Positions 27,797 to 40,930 of a stretch of DNA of 64,000 bases are shown piece by piece. Source of the DNA: Lagopus muta (lineage: Eukaryota > Chordata > Aves > Galliformes > Phasianidae); NCBI RefSeq assembly GCF_023343835.1, contig NC_064435.1, positions 43,118,103 to 43,182,102 on the forward strand, in the 5' to 3' direction. The translations under genes were made by a program, and so were the position numbers. Positions within the stretch are counted from its first letter, which is position 1, and the number at the start of each line of letters is the position of its first letter. Below the pieces are notes generated by a model. It saw only the letters and a list, made by a program, of their open reading frames with translations. It searched no databases and was not told the DNA's origin.

Positions 27797-30700
27797 TACC
27801 TTTTATATCTTTCCTCCTTGTTTGCATATCTCTGTTTATGTCAACCCCTTAGCTCATGCTGCAGGATGTTTCTAAAAGCACTACTTATTTCTCCTCCAGT
27901 ACTGAAAACAAGTTTTTGACAAGCTGACTTTAAAAAATAGCTTCATTTCTCTATGGTTCTTTTCTCCTGCCTCCTAGTTATTTTAATATTTTTCATATTC
28001 TTTGCAGCCGTTTTTATTTTATTATTTTCTTTTACTTCCCCTTGCTCAATATTGTTAGCTTTTTTGCTCTTCTCTAATTTTCTTTCCCATCTATCAGTTC
28101 AATTCTTCCTTTGTGCTCCTCTTTCATACTTATTATCCTTCCTCTTAATTCCTTACGTATTTTCGGTGTAATTTTCAGGCAGTGTCCCATGTGGCTTGCT
28201 AACCCTTTCAGGCCCTGCGGATGGGAAGGGAGAGGACTGGGAGGAGAGAGAATGAAAAAGGATGCAGACTTGAACACACAGTTGCCCTCCAGGAAAAAAA
28301 AATATGCTATCTTTGCAAAGTCAGTAAACGCAGTTTAACTGACTCACTGTACGCCATACTGAGCAGCAACCTCCTCTCGTGTGATAATGAGAGCCTAAGA
28401 GGGATGGTGGTTCCCTGAAGAATGAAAACATGAAAGCGGACTTCCCCAAAGCCATGGGGTGGAGCACAAAGGATGTGGAAAGTCTGAAGGGCTGCAGAGT
28501 AAAGCTGATGATAGATAGAAGCAAGGAATTCAAGCAACACGAACATCAACAATTGAATAAGTTCTCACTATAAACATTTTTGGCCTTCATAGACCATTGG
28601 TCGGTGAGGCTAATGGAGTCCATTGTTTTGTTTCTGTGTGTCTGAATAAGTCCAGTGCTGTGAATCATATAATGAATACCAGTTTCAAAATATTTAATGA
28701 CATTTAAAATTATTCATGAACTAATTTCATTGAGAGGTTAGAAAGAATTACTACTCTTTTTGAAGGTACTGACAACCAGATTTAAATTTCAGTTTCAGAA
28801 CAGGTGCCTCAGCAGATTTTATTGAGGCTGTTTTCACACAGAATATGGAAATCAGTATGCAACTGACAATAAAACATGCATATATTAAAAGAAAAACTCA
28901 TGTAAACATTGCCAAAAAAAAAGACATTTTTATTCTTCAATCAATGAGCTATAAACTTATTTACTACAGTTGTAAACTTACTTATTGTAGAGGGGTAAAT
29001 TATGAAATGCATTTTCTGTGTGTCGTGTAAAATATATTAGCAATGCTGGTAAGTCACTTCTGGGATCTCTACTTGTATATTTGAATGTCAGTGAAGTTTG
29101 GCTTTTCTATTTGTCTTTTTTTTTCATTTTATTTTTCCCTACCTTAATGCCAGTTGTTTGGTTGGTTTCATTCATCCAGCTGTATGGCTGTATGTTATCA
29201 GTTACTCATCCATACTTTCTTTCCTTTTTCACTCAATGCGTTTTCATCTCAGCTCCCTATAACTGAAAATTAGGAAAAACCTGTAGGCAGTTGCTGATCT
29301 TATAATGAGAAAGAAACGTGTGACACGGCTGTAGTGTTCTGCAACTCACTTTCTGTTTTTACTTAGTCTTCTATAAAGTGAGCTCAAAGACATAATACAA
29401 GATCTGTGTAATTTGCATTTACTTTGCAAATATTTAAATTTCCATTAAAGTTCCAATGAGCAGTCAGCCCTGTAAGTAGGACAGTTATGAGCACTTTCTG
29501 CTTCTCAGTTGCACTGTAAGTGGTGGTTTATGCCACAGTGTGAAATCTGAAGGACCAACTCTTTGTTGTATTGTACACTTCAGTTCTCCGCAGAAGAACT
29601 CGAGAACAAGATTAAAGGTGGAGAACAACCCAGGAAGATTTCTCCTGGCATAGAGAGCACGGGACATGAACGTAGCTGTGCACTCTCATACCGCAGGTAT
29701 GCCTGCATAGGTCAATGAAAGATACTATGTGATAATATTATGGATACTATATGACATTCTGATATCATGAGAACTCAGGCCTGCTTAGTCTACACATATT
29801 GAGCTAGAGAGGTGTTTCATTCTGTGGTAGTCAATGAAATAATGCAAGAAATAAAATATTTTCCTAATGTTACTAGCTTATGGCAACATACTGAAGAAGA
29901 AAATTAAAAATGTTTCATTTTTTAAGATGTTCATTCTTTTGAATATCAGACAAAAACAGAGATAAAATGAGAGATAAAATAAAAAGATACATTAAAACTA
30001 AACTGATTATAAGAAAGGGTATGAATTAATTACACTGGAACAAATTTCAGTTTTGCAGCCATTTTCTTTTATAATCTCAGAAAACATCTAAACTAATAAA
30101 TGTAAACGTGTGCCGAAACTAATGTGCATGTATGAACTTGTCTGTGCTTACAAATGGAATAATTTAAACAGAACAGAACACGGCAAGGGAATTAGAAAAA
30201 TAAAGAAACAACCACGCCTATACTTTTAAAGCACGTAAAACTGAGTAACATTAAAGGGCAGCAGTGAGTGAAAGAAAATTGTATGTGTGTGTGTATAAGC
30301 TACTTAAGGTGATGATATTAAATGAGTGTATCACTAACGCAGGATGGATGAGGTGGACCTGGTCAGCTTCCTCTCTCTGTGAGAGATTAAATTTTGATCA
30401 ACACAGTGATTAAACAAACACTTCATCAGTTAATCACTGCTATTGTCAGTTTTGACATTTCTTTTGATGCAGCTCATAATGCTGAGACTTTACAGGAAAA
30501 ATCTTGATAATATTATTTGGTTAAAACTACAAGATTGTAATGCTGAGGACAGTCCGGTCTATGAATTTCTAAATAAATACTTTCTCTAAATGGTACTTTA
30601 CAGATTTCAGAAATCACGAACGTTTGTGGTCTCTGTAGCCATCAAACCAGAATATCACAACAAACTTCTATGGAACTGCGCATTGATTTCTGCTGTTGAG

Positions 30701-30959
30701 CAGTGGGTTTTCACTATATGTGAAAACATCAACCAGGGAATGGATTCCAAATTCAAGGGTATCTGTAGCAGTGTAAGGCAGTTCTTTCATAGCATATATT
30801 TGTAGTTTTTGTTTTTGAGCACTATAAAGTAAATCAAGAAAAACTGACCAAATGTAAGCAGTCTGGAAGTAAAAGACAGAGTGAAACGAGAATTTATTTA
30901 AAAGCTTCTCCTTCTCTGTATCAGTAAATTAATATTTATATTTCAAATTGAAAACAGAT

Positions 30960-31075
30960 CAGGGCATCCTGATCTGCTAAGTGGCAATACTGCCCATGGC
31001 AGGGGTTGGAGCTAGATGATCTTTAATTCCCTTCCACCTCAAGCTATTCTATGATTCTATGATTTTATTATTTTT
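30960..31075 (+). mobile_element. CR1 3' end
   Basis: Plus orientation: gggcatcctgatctgctaag, ctgcccatggcaggggttgg and a terminal ctattctatgattctatgat. Lies immediately before a second CR1 segment of the same orientation. Confidence 0.88.
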
Positions 31076-31094
31076 GAGACCTGAGGAAAAGTCT

Positions 31095-32110
31095 GGAGTC
31101 AGGAAGACTTAACCTCAGTGCAAAACGATTGGGTTAGGAGAAATTCAAATATTAAAACTGAACATAGACGAATCCCTGAGAGAAAGAGATTTGAGGGAAC
31201 TCACTGATGCCATTGTGGAGCCACATTTCACCATCTTTGAAGAGTTGTGGTTGCTGTGGGAGATTCCCAAGTCCTGGAAAAATGCAAATCGTCCCTCAAA
31301 AAGGAACTAGAGCGTGGTCAGACTCACCTTGATGCCTGGGAAGGTGAAGGAGTATACAATCCTGGGAACTGTTTCCAAACACACTAAGGACAAGAAGGTG
31401 ACTGGGAGTAGTCAATATAGTTTATGAAAGAGGAATCCTGCCTGACCAACCCAGTATCCTTCTGTGATGAAGTGCCTTGCTTACTTGACATAGCAAAATA
31501 TCGTGGATGTGGTTTGCTATGACTTCAGTTAGGCCTTTGATGCTGTTTCCCCTAATATCCTGATACAAAATAATGAACTATTGGCTAGTTAAGTGGACAG
31601 TAAGGTGTACAGAAAATGACTGAACAGCTGGGCTTCAGGGGTTAGAAAGAGATGTGCAAAGTCCAGTTGGAAGCCAGTCACTAGAGAAGTACTCCGGCAG
31701 TCAACATTGAGTCTGATGCTGCTTACCATCTTCATGGGACAGAGTAAACCCTCCACAAGTTTGCAGATGACAAAAAAACTGGGAGGAATAGATAACATCC
31801 TTGGAGAGTTGTGCTGACATTCAGAGGGACATGGAAAGGCTGAAAAAGTGGGCCAAAGGACAGAATCCAGCAATGGGCCACAAAGATATTAAGGACTGAA
31901 AGCATCTGACATTCAATCAGAAGCTGCGGGATGTGTGACTGTTCGGCCTGGAGAAGTCTCAGGTGGGGCCTTATAAATGTATACAAGTAACTGAAGGCAG
32001 AAAGAAAGAAAGTGAAATTAAGTTCTTCTCTGTGATGTCTACTGACAGGAAAAAAAGGCAATGAACAGAAGACTGAAAGAGCTGGGTACAACATACTTCC
32101 ATGCAAAGTA
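31095..32110 (+). pseudogene. Decayed CR1 ORF2 (reverse transcriptase) remnant
   Basis: Plus orientation, both ends missing. Translated pieces in shifting frames resemble CR1 reverse transcriptase: ESCLTNPVSFCDEV near 31430, VDVVCYDFS-stop-AFDAVS at 31503-31550 (the YLDFSKAFDxVxH motif with a stop), and FADD at 31760-31771, the catalytic A-x-DD box. Downstream, cggcctggagaagtctcagg and gtgatgtctactgacaggaa match the 3' coding part. No 3' terminal repeat follows. Frameshifts, stops and internal deletions mean it cannot be functional. Confidence 0.8.
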
Positions 32111-32310
32111 ATAGGATGAGTAAAAATGATGTTACTGAAAAGCAAATTTTATTCATTTATTTATTTTTCCAAAGAAGCTGACATAATGGTCTGGTATTAT
32201 ATCATCTAATTTAGATCAGCTTCGTTAAGCTAAGACTACTAGGAACAGCTACTGAAGCAGAGATACATCCCTCGGATGTGAATCTCCTTGACACCAAACT
32301 ATTCTGCAGG

Positions 32311-33165
32311 AGGCACAGAATGATAGAATGGCTTATGTTGGAGAGTACCTTAAAGATCATCCAGTTCCAGCCCCCCTGCCATGGACAGAGTTGCCAACCA
32401 CTAGATCAATCTGCCGAAGATCCCATCCAACCTGGTCTTGACTGCTTCCAAAGACAGGGCATCCACAACCTCTCTGGGCAGCCTATGTGAATTCCTCACC
32501 ACCCTCTGAATAAAAAAATTCTTCCTAACAGGTAACCTCCTTTAGCTTAAAGCCATTTTCCCTATCACTCTAATACTGTGAAAAGTTGGTCCACCATCTG
32601 CTTGTAAGCTCCCTGTAAGTACTAGAAGGACATAATGATGTTTCCCTGAAACCTTCTCTTATCCAAGCTAAACAACCTATCTTTATAATAGAGGTGCTCT
32701 GGTCCTTGAACATCTTCATGGCCTCCTCTGGATCTGCTACAGCAGCTCTATATTCTTCCTGTGCTAGGAGTCCCAGGTTTGGACATGGTTCTCCAGATGA
32801 GACCTCACAAAGGCAGAGTAGAGAGACAATCTCCATGCTTTCCCAGCTGGCCACTCCTCTTTTCATGCAGCTCAGGACACACTCGACCTTCCAGGCTTCA
32901 AGCACACACTGCTGGCTCATGACCAGCCTCTCATCTATCAGAACCACCAACTCCTTTTCAGCAGGGCTGCTCTCAGTGAGTAATTCTCCAAGTCTGTATT
33001 CATAGCTGAGATTGTCCCAATGCAAGTGCAACACCTTGCACTTGGCCATGTCAAACCTTATTAGATTCTCGTGTGTCCACTTCTCAAGTGTGTCCATGTC
33101 CCTCTGGATGGTGTCCCTCCCTTCTATTGTGTCAGCTGCACCACCCAGCTTGTTGTCATCAAATG
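32311..33165 (-). mobile_element. CR1 LINE, ORF2 C-terminus and 3' UTR
   Basis: Minus orientation. The 3' terminus is at about 32311 (acagaatgatagaatggctt) and the 5' truncation near 33165 (caccacccagcttgttgtca). The minus strand is open from 33097 to 32570 and reads LEKWTHENLIRFDMAKCKVL, then YRLG-LL-SSPAEKELVVLI and MSQQC, matching the C-terminal region of CR1 ORF2. The open frame then drifts from the expected sequence, indicating frameshift. Not a host gene. Confidence 0.9.
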
Positions 33166-35497
33166 GGAGTATGGAGGAAACATATAAGACACATATTCAT
33201 GTCTTAAAGTTACTTCAGTATCTAAAGTGTAGAAGAAAGACTGTTGGCCAGTCCCCCAGATCAACATACATCAGAGTTAAAATCTCACAGCTTTAAAGTG
33301 ACTGGGAACAAAATGAATAATTTACGGCTCGATTACTGATGTTTTGAGATACGAATCATCAGAATTATGGCAGGACAAGGACTGGCTATTAACATGTTTC
33401 AGGACACATATATCTCAAAACTAATCTCAGAACTGGCATGGGGGCATCCCAGCAATGTAGGCAAAACTGAATGGTCATAAAGGCCATTTCACATGCAAGC
33501 TGAATATAGGGAAAGTGGGAGTTTGGTGGGGCATGGCAGGGTAGGAAAGCACAGAGAGCTTTATCACTTCTTTGTGATGAGATAGATACATGAGTTGCTC
33601 AGGCAGATGGACTGGAGGGAACAGGAAAGGTCCATGTGGATTCTGGTGGCTGGAAGATCTCGTTGACTTTTCAGCTTGGGGAGTTGGAGAGAGACCCGAG
33701 ACAGGATATGAGGAATTCAGGAAGCCATAGAAAGTGTCAGAGAGCTGCAGAACCTTCTTTTTCTCTCTCCACTTTTTTCCTCATTTACAAGCTGATTGAA
33801 TTAAAAATCCAAAAACCTTCCCCCATATCCTTTCATAGAGTTTCATGGGAGGCTTATATGGGTTATCCTCCCATGGCAGGTGCTACAATGTAAACAGCTC
33901 CACAGGAAAGAGAAAAAGGTGAGGCTGAACTGGACAGCCACGGGGAGAATTGAGCTGCTGATCCTTAAGCAAAGCCTGAGAGATGAGCAAGATGCAATTG
34001 CTGTTATGTGGAGGAACCAAAAATAGCTACTGACCACCAATTTGGACTTGTCCTTTGGTGACAACTGTGGAGCCACCAAGTTTAAGGGAAGTACATAGTG
34101 CCATTTCCTCTTCTCAGTAAAGACACTGTTCTATGCTGTCCCAGGAATTTTCCACTGTGATTACTCACTTATTTTTCTCTTTCCTGAAGCCAGCTGTGAA
34201 ATAATCATTTGCAAAACTTAGAAATGCAATTTAATAAATAAAATCATTGGGTGAAAAAGATTAGACATCCACTTCTGCATCTTACAAAATGTGTTAGGAG
34301 ATTAAGATGTGCTAAACACCTTAATAATTAGTGATTAATAATTAATGAAGTCGTTCACATATGACTGCATGATGTTAGAGCATTACATGGCACTCCATGT
34401 GAGCTACACAGCATATTCTAATATATCTTTATGTATATCACTAAGAATGTATGTAGTATGTATGAACTGAAACTCCGCTTGATTGACTGAATCCCTTCAG
34501 CATGCATAGGTAACACTGCAACAATTTCAGATGCTCAGAGAAGAGTAATACTAAGAGAGCTTAAGTATTGGCAGTATTTCAAGCTGACACCTGCATTGGT
34601 AACATGCTGTTTAACTGTACTTACAGCAGCTCCAGATACCATTTGATTATAACACATTGGCCACAGGCATTTTGCCTACTTTCCTATTTATACTGATTGA
34701 GTTGGCCTAACGATAGTAATGCTAATATATTTACGATAGTCCACACAAGCTAAAAATAATAATAAAAAAGGTTAGCAAGCAAGGAATGTTTTGTAACATG
34801 TGAAAACCGTATTTTGAAATGGAAGGTGTGTATAAACCATTACTTTGTGTCTTTCACACTACCAGTGCTTCAAAAAAATCACTGGCTTAGGAGCGTGTGA
34901 AACCTTTTGCTACAGAAAGCACGGAGTTGAAAACTGTTATGCACTATGTTTCAGTAGCTCAACATCAGAACTTGCATCTCAAAATATTCTATTCCCTCCT
35001 TGTCTTTCAGCTCAACAGTGATCCATTTCCTTACCACTATTTTCTTGCCCCTTCCAAATTCCCAGTTTCCTACACAGATACTTCTCCAAAAGTTATACTT
35101 AGAAATCCTTTGTATCTGCACATTTTACTCCTTTGGGAGAGGGAAAAACAAACCATGTTCTTGGGGTTTATATTACTCCCAAGAAGGGGATGCTTTATTC
35201 AAGGGCATTTTAGACAGCGTCTTTGGAAACTCCTTTAAATGCAAATATATACATGACAGTAAAATGAAGAAGCACGTCAGATTATACAGATTTCCCAGCA
35301 TCTGCCACAAGAGCCTCACAGCTTTTTTTTCTAACCAAAGACCTTTTTTTTTTTTTTGAAGACCTTTTTAGTAACCAGTGCAAACAAGTGATTTTAGACT
35401 TTTATTTCATTTTCTCTATTCTACTTGCATACCTAAACAACACTTTGGGAACCTCTTCTCTAGGATATTTATGTCTAGTAGAGCAAGCAAACAGACC

Positions 35498-35542
35498 AGA
35501 TGTAGCAGTATTAGATGCAGTAGTACTAGATGTAGTAATAGT
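35498..35542. repeat. 15-bp tandem repeat, three copies
   Basis: Three imperfect 15-base units of the form agatgtagcagtatt in a row. The flanking sequence is rich in related TAGTA motifs. Confidence 0.85.
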
Positions 35543-38500
35543 ATTACAAAATAATATAGCTACAAAACTAGAAGTAGTAATATTTTCAAAACCTGTTCAG
35601 CCATTCTGATTTCTTCTCTGTGTCTGTAAAATCTGTTTTTCTGGTGTGACCCTGTATATAAATGCCTCAAAACGATTATTTTCTCAATAGTGTTAAAAAG
35701 AAATAAGGTTTGAACATACATCTGTGTTTATGAAATTCACACATTTGAAGATGGATTTTTCTCAGATGATAATCAATTCCCACAGAAAGGGAAAGTAGGG
35801 AAAAATATTCTTGGACAATTCCCTGTTTCCAAATAGAATTCCACATGGTTCTGACTCATTTTTGTTCCGGCTTTCATGTTCATTAGTAATTTCTGAGGTT
35901 TTCATGGTAGTACTGATGAAGAGAAACATACTGAAATTTCTGTTGGGGAGAAATTCTAGGAAACTTCACCTCCCATGAAAGTTTTGATCTGATGCTGCAG
36001 GAAAGAGAACTGGGGATCATGTCTACAGTTCAATGATATGCGCATAGATTATAGTTGTCTTAACCCACAAACCAGTCTCAAAGATAGACTAACACAGTAG
36101 TAGCTTAGGCAAATCTTTCACCAGGAAAATGATACAGCAGTTTTGAACTAGAATCCCTCATTTGCCTGAACAAATTGTATTTCATTCATTAATTGGAGTT
36201 AAACAATAGTTGTTTTGGCAAACTTTCAATATCAGATTGCCATTTTAGCCTTTTGTTGAATATTGTATTTCAAGAATGTTCTTTCATTACATGTTGTTTA
36301 TATTTGTGTTACATACTTTGATCTGAACTATGTAGCATTAAAATGAATTTTTAGACATGGGCCCATGATATTAAATTCTCTTGGCCTTTGCTCTACAGTG
36401 CCCATAATTCTGCTATTCTAGTACCTTCTTTGTTCATATTACTATGCATACACTATCACTCTACTATTTTATTGATGTACTATCTTAAATATCCCATTAC
36501 TACACTAAATATAATTGAACAAAAATGTATTCTGAGAGAATAATGTTTTTTTCCTTTTAAAAATAATGCCCCAAACACTTTCATGCTTCAACTGAATGAA
36601 TGAATTTATTCTATGGAAAAGAATCTTAGGAATACAGTATTATGTCTGCATTCTGTGCCCAAATACTCCCTAATCTTAAATTAATTTATATGTTTATATA
36701 TGTGTACATATACTATATGTTCCTAAAAAGTATTCCCAACTTTATATTAGGACAAGCTTATGTCAGATACTTTTCTTAAATTTTATGAATTTTCACCAAT
36801 GAAAAAATTAAAGCCTCAGAAATTGCATCAGACTAAAAGACAGAAGAATTAAGTCCTTAGTTTTTTATTCTAAGGAATCTAATAAAGTTTTAAGCAAAGC
36901 ACAGAAAACATGTAGTGCCATGAATACAAGACTCTTAAATACCAGTTGTAAAAATGTCAGCAAAACTCTGCTGATTAGTGAGTTGAGTGCATACACTGCC
37001 TGATGTGGTACCACTTGTAAATCAGCAAGAAAGTAAAGGTAAAAGAGAAGGGGTGGGAGGGAGAAGGAAAGAAAGGAGAGGAGGCAAGAGTAAAATTTAG
37101 CCAGTAAGGAATATTTAAGGAAAATTGGCAGTGTCACTTTACAGAATAGCATAGCAATGCTTCTTTACAGCCATACAATCGCATCCACACCAGTCTAGTC
37201 CCCTGCTTAGTTATTTTCTCAATTTATCTTGTTAGGGCTTGGCTTTCTGAGGTTTTGGGAGCTAAGCAAACTCTCAGAATTGCTTCATCCTATCACTGTG
37301 TTTTACCAAATGAATGCTACAGTTAAAGTCCAGGAATGAAATTCTGGGCTTTTGCCAGTGATTTCAGCAGGGACAGGTTTTCATACCTGAAGGCATGCAG
37401 AGTCTCAACCATTGAGACCTGCACAGCCGGACTTCAAAGCTTAGGTAGCTTTGGCTTCTCTACAACCACAGCCGTGGAGCAAACCCACGCCACGATGGCA
37501 TTTCCCCAGTCCCTGTGTTCTGCCTGCTGCAGCCGTTCCCAGCAAGACAAGAGGTAAATATGTTGGAGTTCCTTCAAGAAGAGCAACAGGGGACAGGAGT
37601 TTTTGCATGATTAAAATAAAGGGCAGTAAGACATGCTACAAAAAGGAACCAGTTGCACCCAGCCACCATGGTCAGCTTATGGGCTGCTGTCACAGCACAG
37701 CCTGTCATCACAGCTACATGTGGTGCTCTGAGCATCCCAGGGCAAGACTGCAAAAAAAAAACCCTTCCAACACAGCATGGATAAGATTGCCACATTTCTC
37801 AGGAGCCAGTAAATATGACAATATCTTTGTCCCAAGTCTCTCTGCACATAATCAGCAGATAAAATATTCGCTAATAACTGTATAAATGAAAAAAAAAAGT
37901 AGTGTCTCATATATGTAAGATAGGATGCTAATTTAGCAGTGTTCAGCTCCACGATCCAGCACTTCAGTACTAAATAGGAGATATTAGGAAGGAAAAATAA
38001 CAATATCACATGTGAAATAGATAAAGTATTATTAATATCTGACATTCATAATTCATACTTGGTCAAAGCACTATGAAAGTTGCTAAGACTGTGCAAAATC
38101 TGTCTTTTGTTTTGTTTTGTTCTCCTCCATGTGTATTCCTTCAGACATTATTAATTTGCTTCTTCATGACCCAGAGAAGACACAGGTTTCATTAAAGTCC
38201 TTTATTGTAACTGCAAGGTGACTTCTCTTGCTATCGATATCAATGACAGTTCTCACATGCTGAGTGAGAGAGAAACTCCAGTAATGCACCAATGAGGTCA
38301 ACACTTGCTGTTTCGATTCTGCCCAGCTCTGATGCTAACATTCCTGCTTAGGTTCATTTGAAAGTTGCACCAAATTTATTTTGAACTTTATTCAAAGAGG
38401 GGAATCAGTTTTGTTTCATGTCATTATGAACAAAATATAACTGCATGTTCTTAGACACTGTCACGGCAAAAATGTTTATGTGAGTGTCTGGGCATCCCTA

Positions 38501-39660
38501 AAAGACTGCTAAAGTAATCAGAAGCTTTAGAATCACTACTCATGAGGAAGTTTGCAGTAGAGCACTGCAGAGATCCATTTGTGTTGTAAACTCTAGTTAG
38601 TTTTCCTGTATCACAGTGAAGTATCACATTACAATCTGTGATCAATGTTAGTTCAAGAAGAGTCAATTAGAAACCGTATTTCATCTATTCTTCCTTGCTC
38701 TTCCAGAAATCTCCTGGAATTTGTTATAAAAAAAATCTAGATTTTGATAAAACTGTCTTAGTGCATGTTCTCTTTACCCAGAGAGAGAAAATGTTCCTTT
38801 GGCCTCTGATACAACAAAGATTGAGAGCATGACATATTCTTAAATGACTCAAAGAAATAAAACATTAGATATGATATCTTATCACTGACTGTAACTGTTA
38901 TAATACCTTCCAAACTTCTAAGGAAGAGAATTATAAATCTCTTCTGCATCAAAACTTGTAAAAATTCCTTTCTGTCTCATATACAAATTAACTGAATATG
39001 CAATGCATAGGATTAATTGAATACAATAAAATTCAGTGCAACAAACACTGCCAGCACATTAAAAGCAAGTATGAGCCTGTAAAACACTTCATAAACTTCA
39101 CAAATATCATATTTATACCATTGAGTTTTCTTTCCTGGTTCATTTGAAAAGCACCTTCAGTTTCAGCTGTTTGATAGTTACAGACATGATAGATCCATTG
39201 CCTTTTGTAAATTTACCATGGCTACAAATTTCTCTCTATTTCCAGTTTTACCCTGATGAATTTTTTAGAAAGTCATAACTGTTCTAAAACTTCCACTTTG
39301 ATAGTTTAAATAGTATTTGAACCTCCTAGAACAATTCATCCTATTATTATATTGGCCTTTCTCTGTATCAGTCCGGATTTATATTATCCTATGAGCATGG
39401 ATGATAAGATCTTGAACTGACATTTTAAAGAATATTTTACTAATATTATGTACCATAGTGCTAGAATGTCCTGGCCTTTATTGAAAATATCTTAAAATAA
39501 TATCCTTTCATTATGAGAAAATATTCTTCTTGTGATCTGCCAGTAAATCCCATTCCTTCTCCTGGAGTGCCAACTTTGGTTGATAAGTCTTCAATTTAGA
39601 GTGGAAATTCTGGATTTTGTTCCTATGTGCATTACATTCTACAATGTCATTGTATTCTGC

Positions 39661-39688
39661 TTCCTTAATTCCAGTTCCTTAATTCCAG
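39661..39688. repeat. 14-bp tandem duplication
   Basis: ttccttaattccag occurs twice in direct succession. Confidence 0.9.
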
Positions 39689-40901
39689 TTCAGTCCACCT
39701 GTTCTTATTACCAGTGGCATGATTTTTCAAGTGTTGCATAGTCTATACCACAGATTATTAATGTAAACATCAATCTAATTTTTAAATGTAGGGTCATGAA
39801 TAGAAATATTAAGCAAAATGGGTTTCACAATTGCTTCATGAAAAATTTCTTTATTCTCCTTTTTCCATCTGGACAATTTTCTTTTCAATGTATCTCAATT
39901 CAATTCAATGTAACATATTCAATTCTGAAAAAGACATTATAAAAATTCTCCCTTTGAGTGATTTCTTCATCATCGTTCTCTCACATGCAGTGCATATGGA
40001 CAGAAAGTTTCAGTTTTGATACCTAACATGAGTAAAATGGAGTAATAAGATGAGTAAACACAGGACATTAAATAAATACTAGATGAATAATACTCAAGCA
40101 ACTCCTGTCATCCCCTCCTATGAAGTTTTCCTATGCATCTTTGATGTAAGATGAAATAAAGACATGCAGAACAAATAACTCTCGTTTTTAAAAAATCTTT
40201 ACCAAGATATTTTCATTCTTCTATGATTTCATTTTAACTCTTTTTTGCACTTAGATATACTACTTCCTTAAATAGTTTTCTTAGTGTGTAACTAGGAAAA
40301 TGGAGAAGAAAGCATGATAGACATACGTTATATATATGCCATAGGGTTTTTTTTTTTAAAGCAATAAACATCATGTTTTTTAACACCCTTATCTTAAGTC
40401 AAATCTCTACAAAAGTTCAGCAGGCAGATTTCATAAGAAGAGAATAAAATTAATCTTCTCTACCGCATCCCACTGAAAGTCCAACAAATTCATCCCAACT
40501 CCAGCAGCAGATAGTAACTGATATTTAGGGAGAAAAAAAAGCATATGTGGCACAGTCTTCTCCCTATGCTCTCCTATGGCGCCAATCAGTATTTAGGAAT
40601 TTTCAAAGTCAGTATCTTGAGCAACCACTGAAAAGCACAGTCTCTGTTATTTTTTCCTTATTCTTTTTCTGGCAAATTTATGCTTTTGTCCTCCATTACG
40701 TGTTACAGCACTGAGCTGCACCCTTTGTTTATTTGCTGTGTGAAACAGTGCCTGCTTTCATTCATTTTCTCTTGATTGCCTGATCCATTTCATTTGGTAC
40801 CTTCCACATTCTCACCTTGTGAGAAGCTGTGACTAATTCATCCTTCTCTATTTTTCCCTACATGCCATTTGCTGAACTGACCGCAAATCTGTTCCTCTGT
40901 T

Positions 40902-40930
40902 AAAACAAAAACAAAAACAAAAACAAAAAA
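40902..40930. repeat. (CAAAAA)n microsatellite
   Basis: About four units of a CAAAAA hexamer. Confidence 0.9.

Larger units (their letters stand above)
18611..30959. other. Long intergenic stretch, no gene seen
   Basis: Twelve kilobases of AT-rich DNA with almost no recognisable interspersed repeat. Contains the CTTT repeat and the T/G homopolymer. The longest open frame, 26608-26973 (121 codons, rich in Cys, Phe and Leu), resembles no known protein and lacks coding character. Confidence 0.6.

Noticed and set aside
31589..32156. Minus-strand open frames of 94 and 137 codons
   Set aside because: They are antisense to the decayed CR1 reverse transcriptase remnant and have no independent support.
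37336..37885. Overlapping open frames of 73 and 144 codons
   Set aside because: Two different frames overlap without recognisable similarity, and a minus-strand frame covers the same DNA; no coding evidence.
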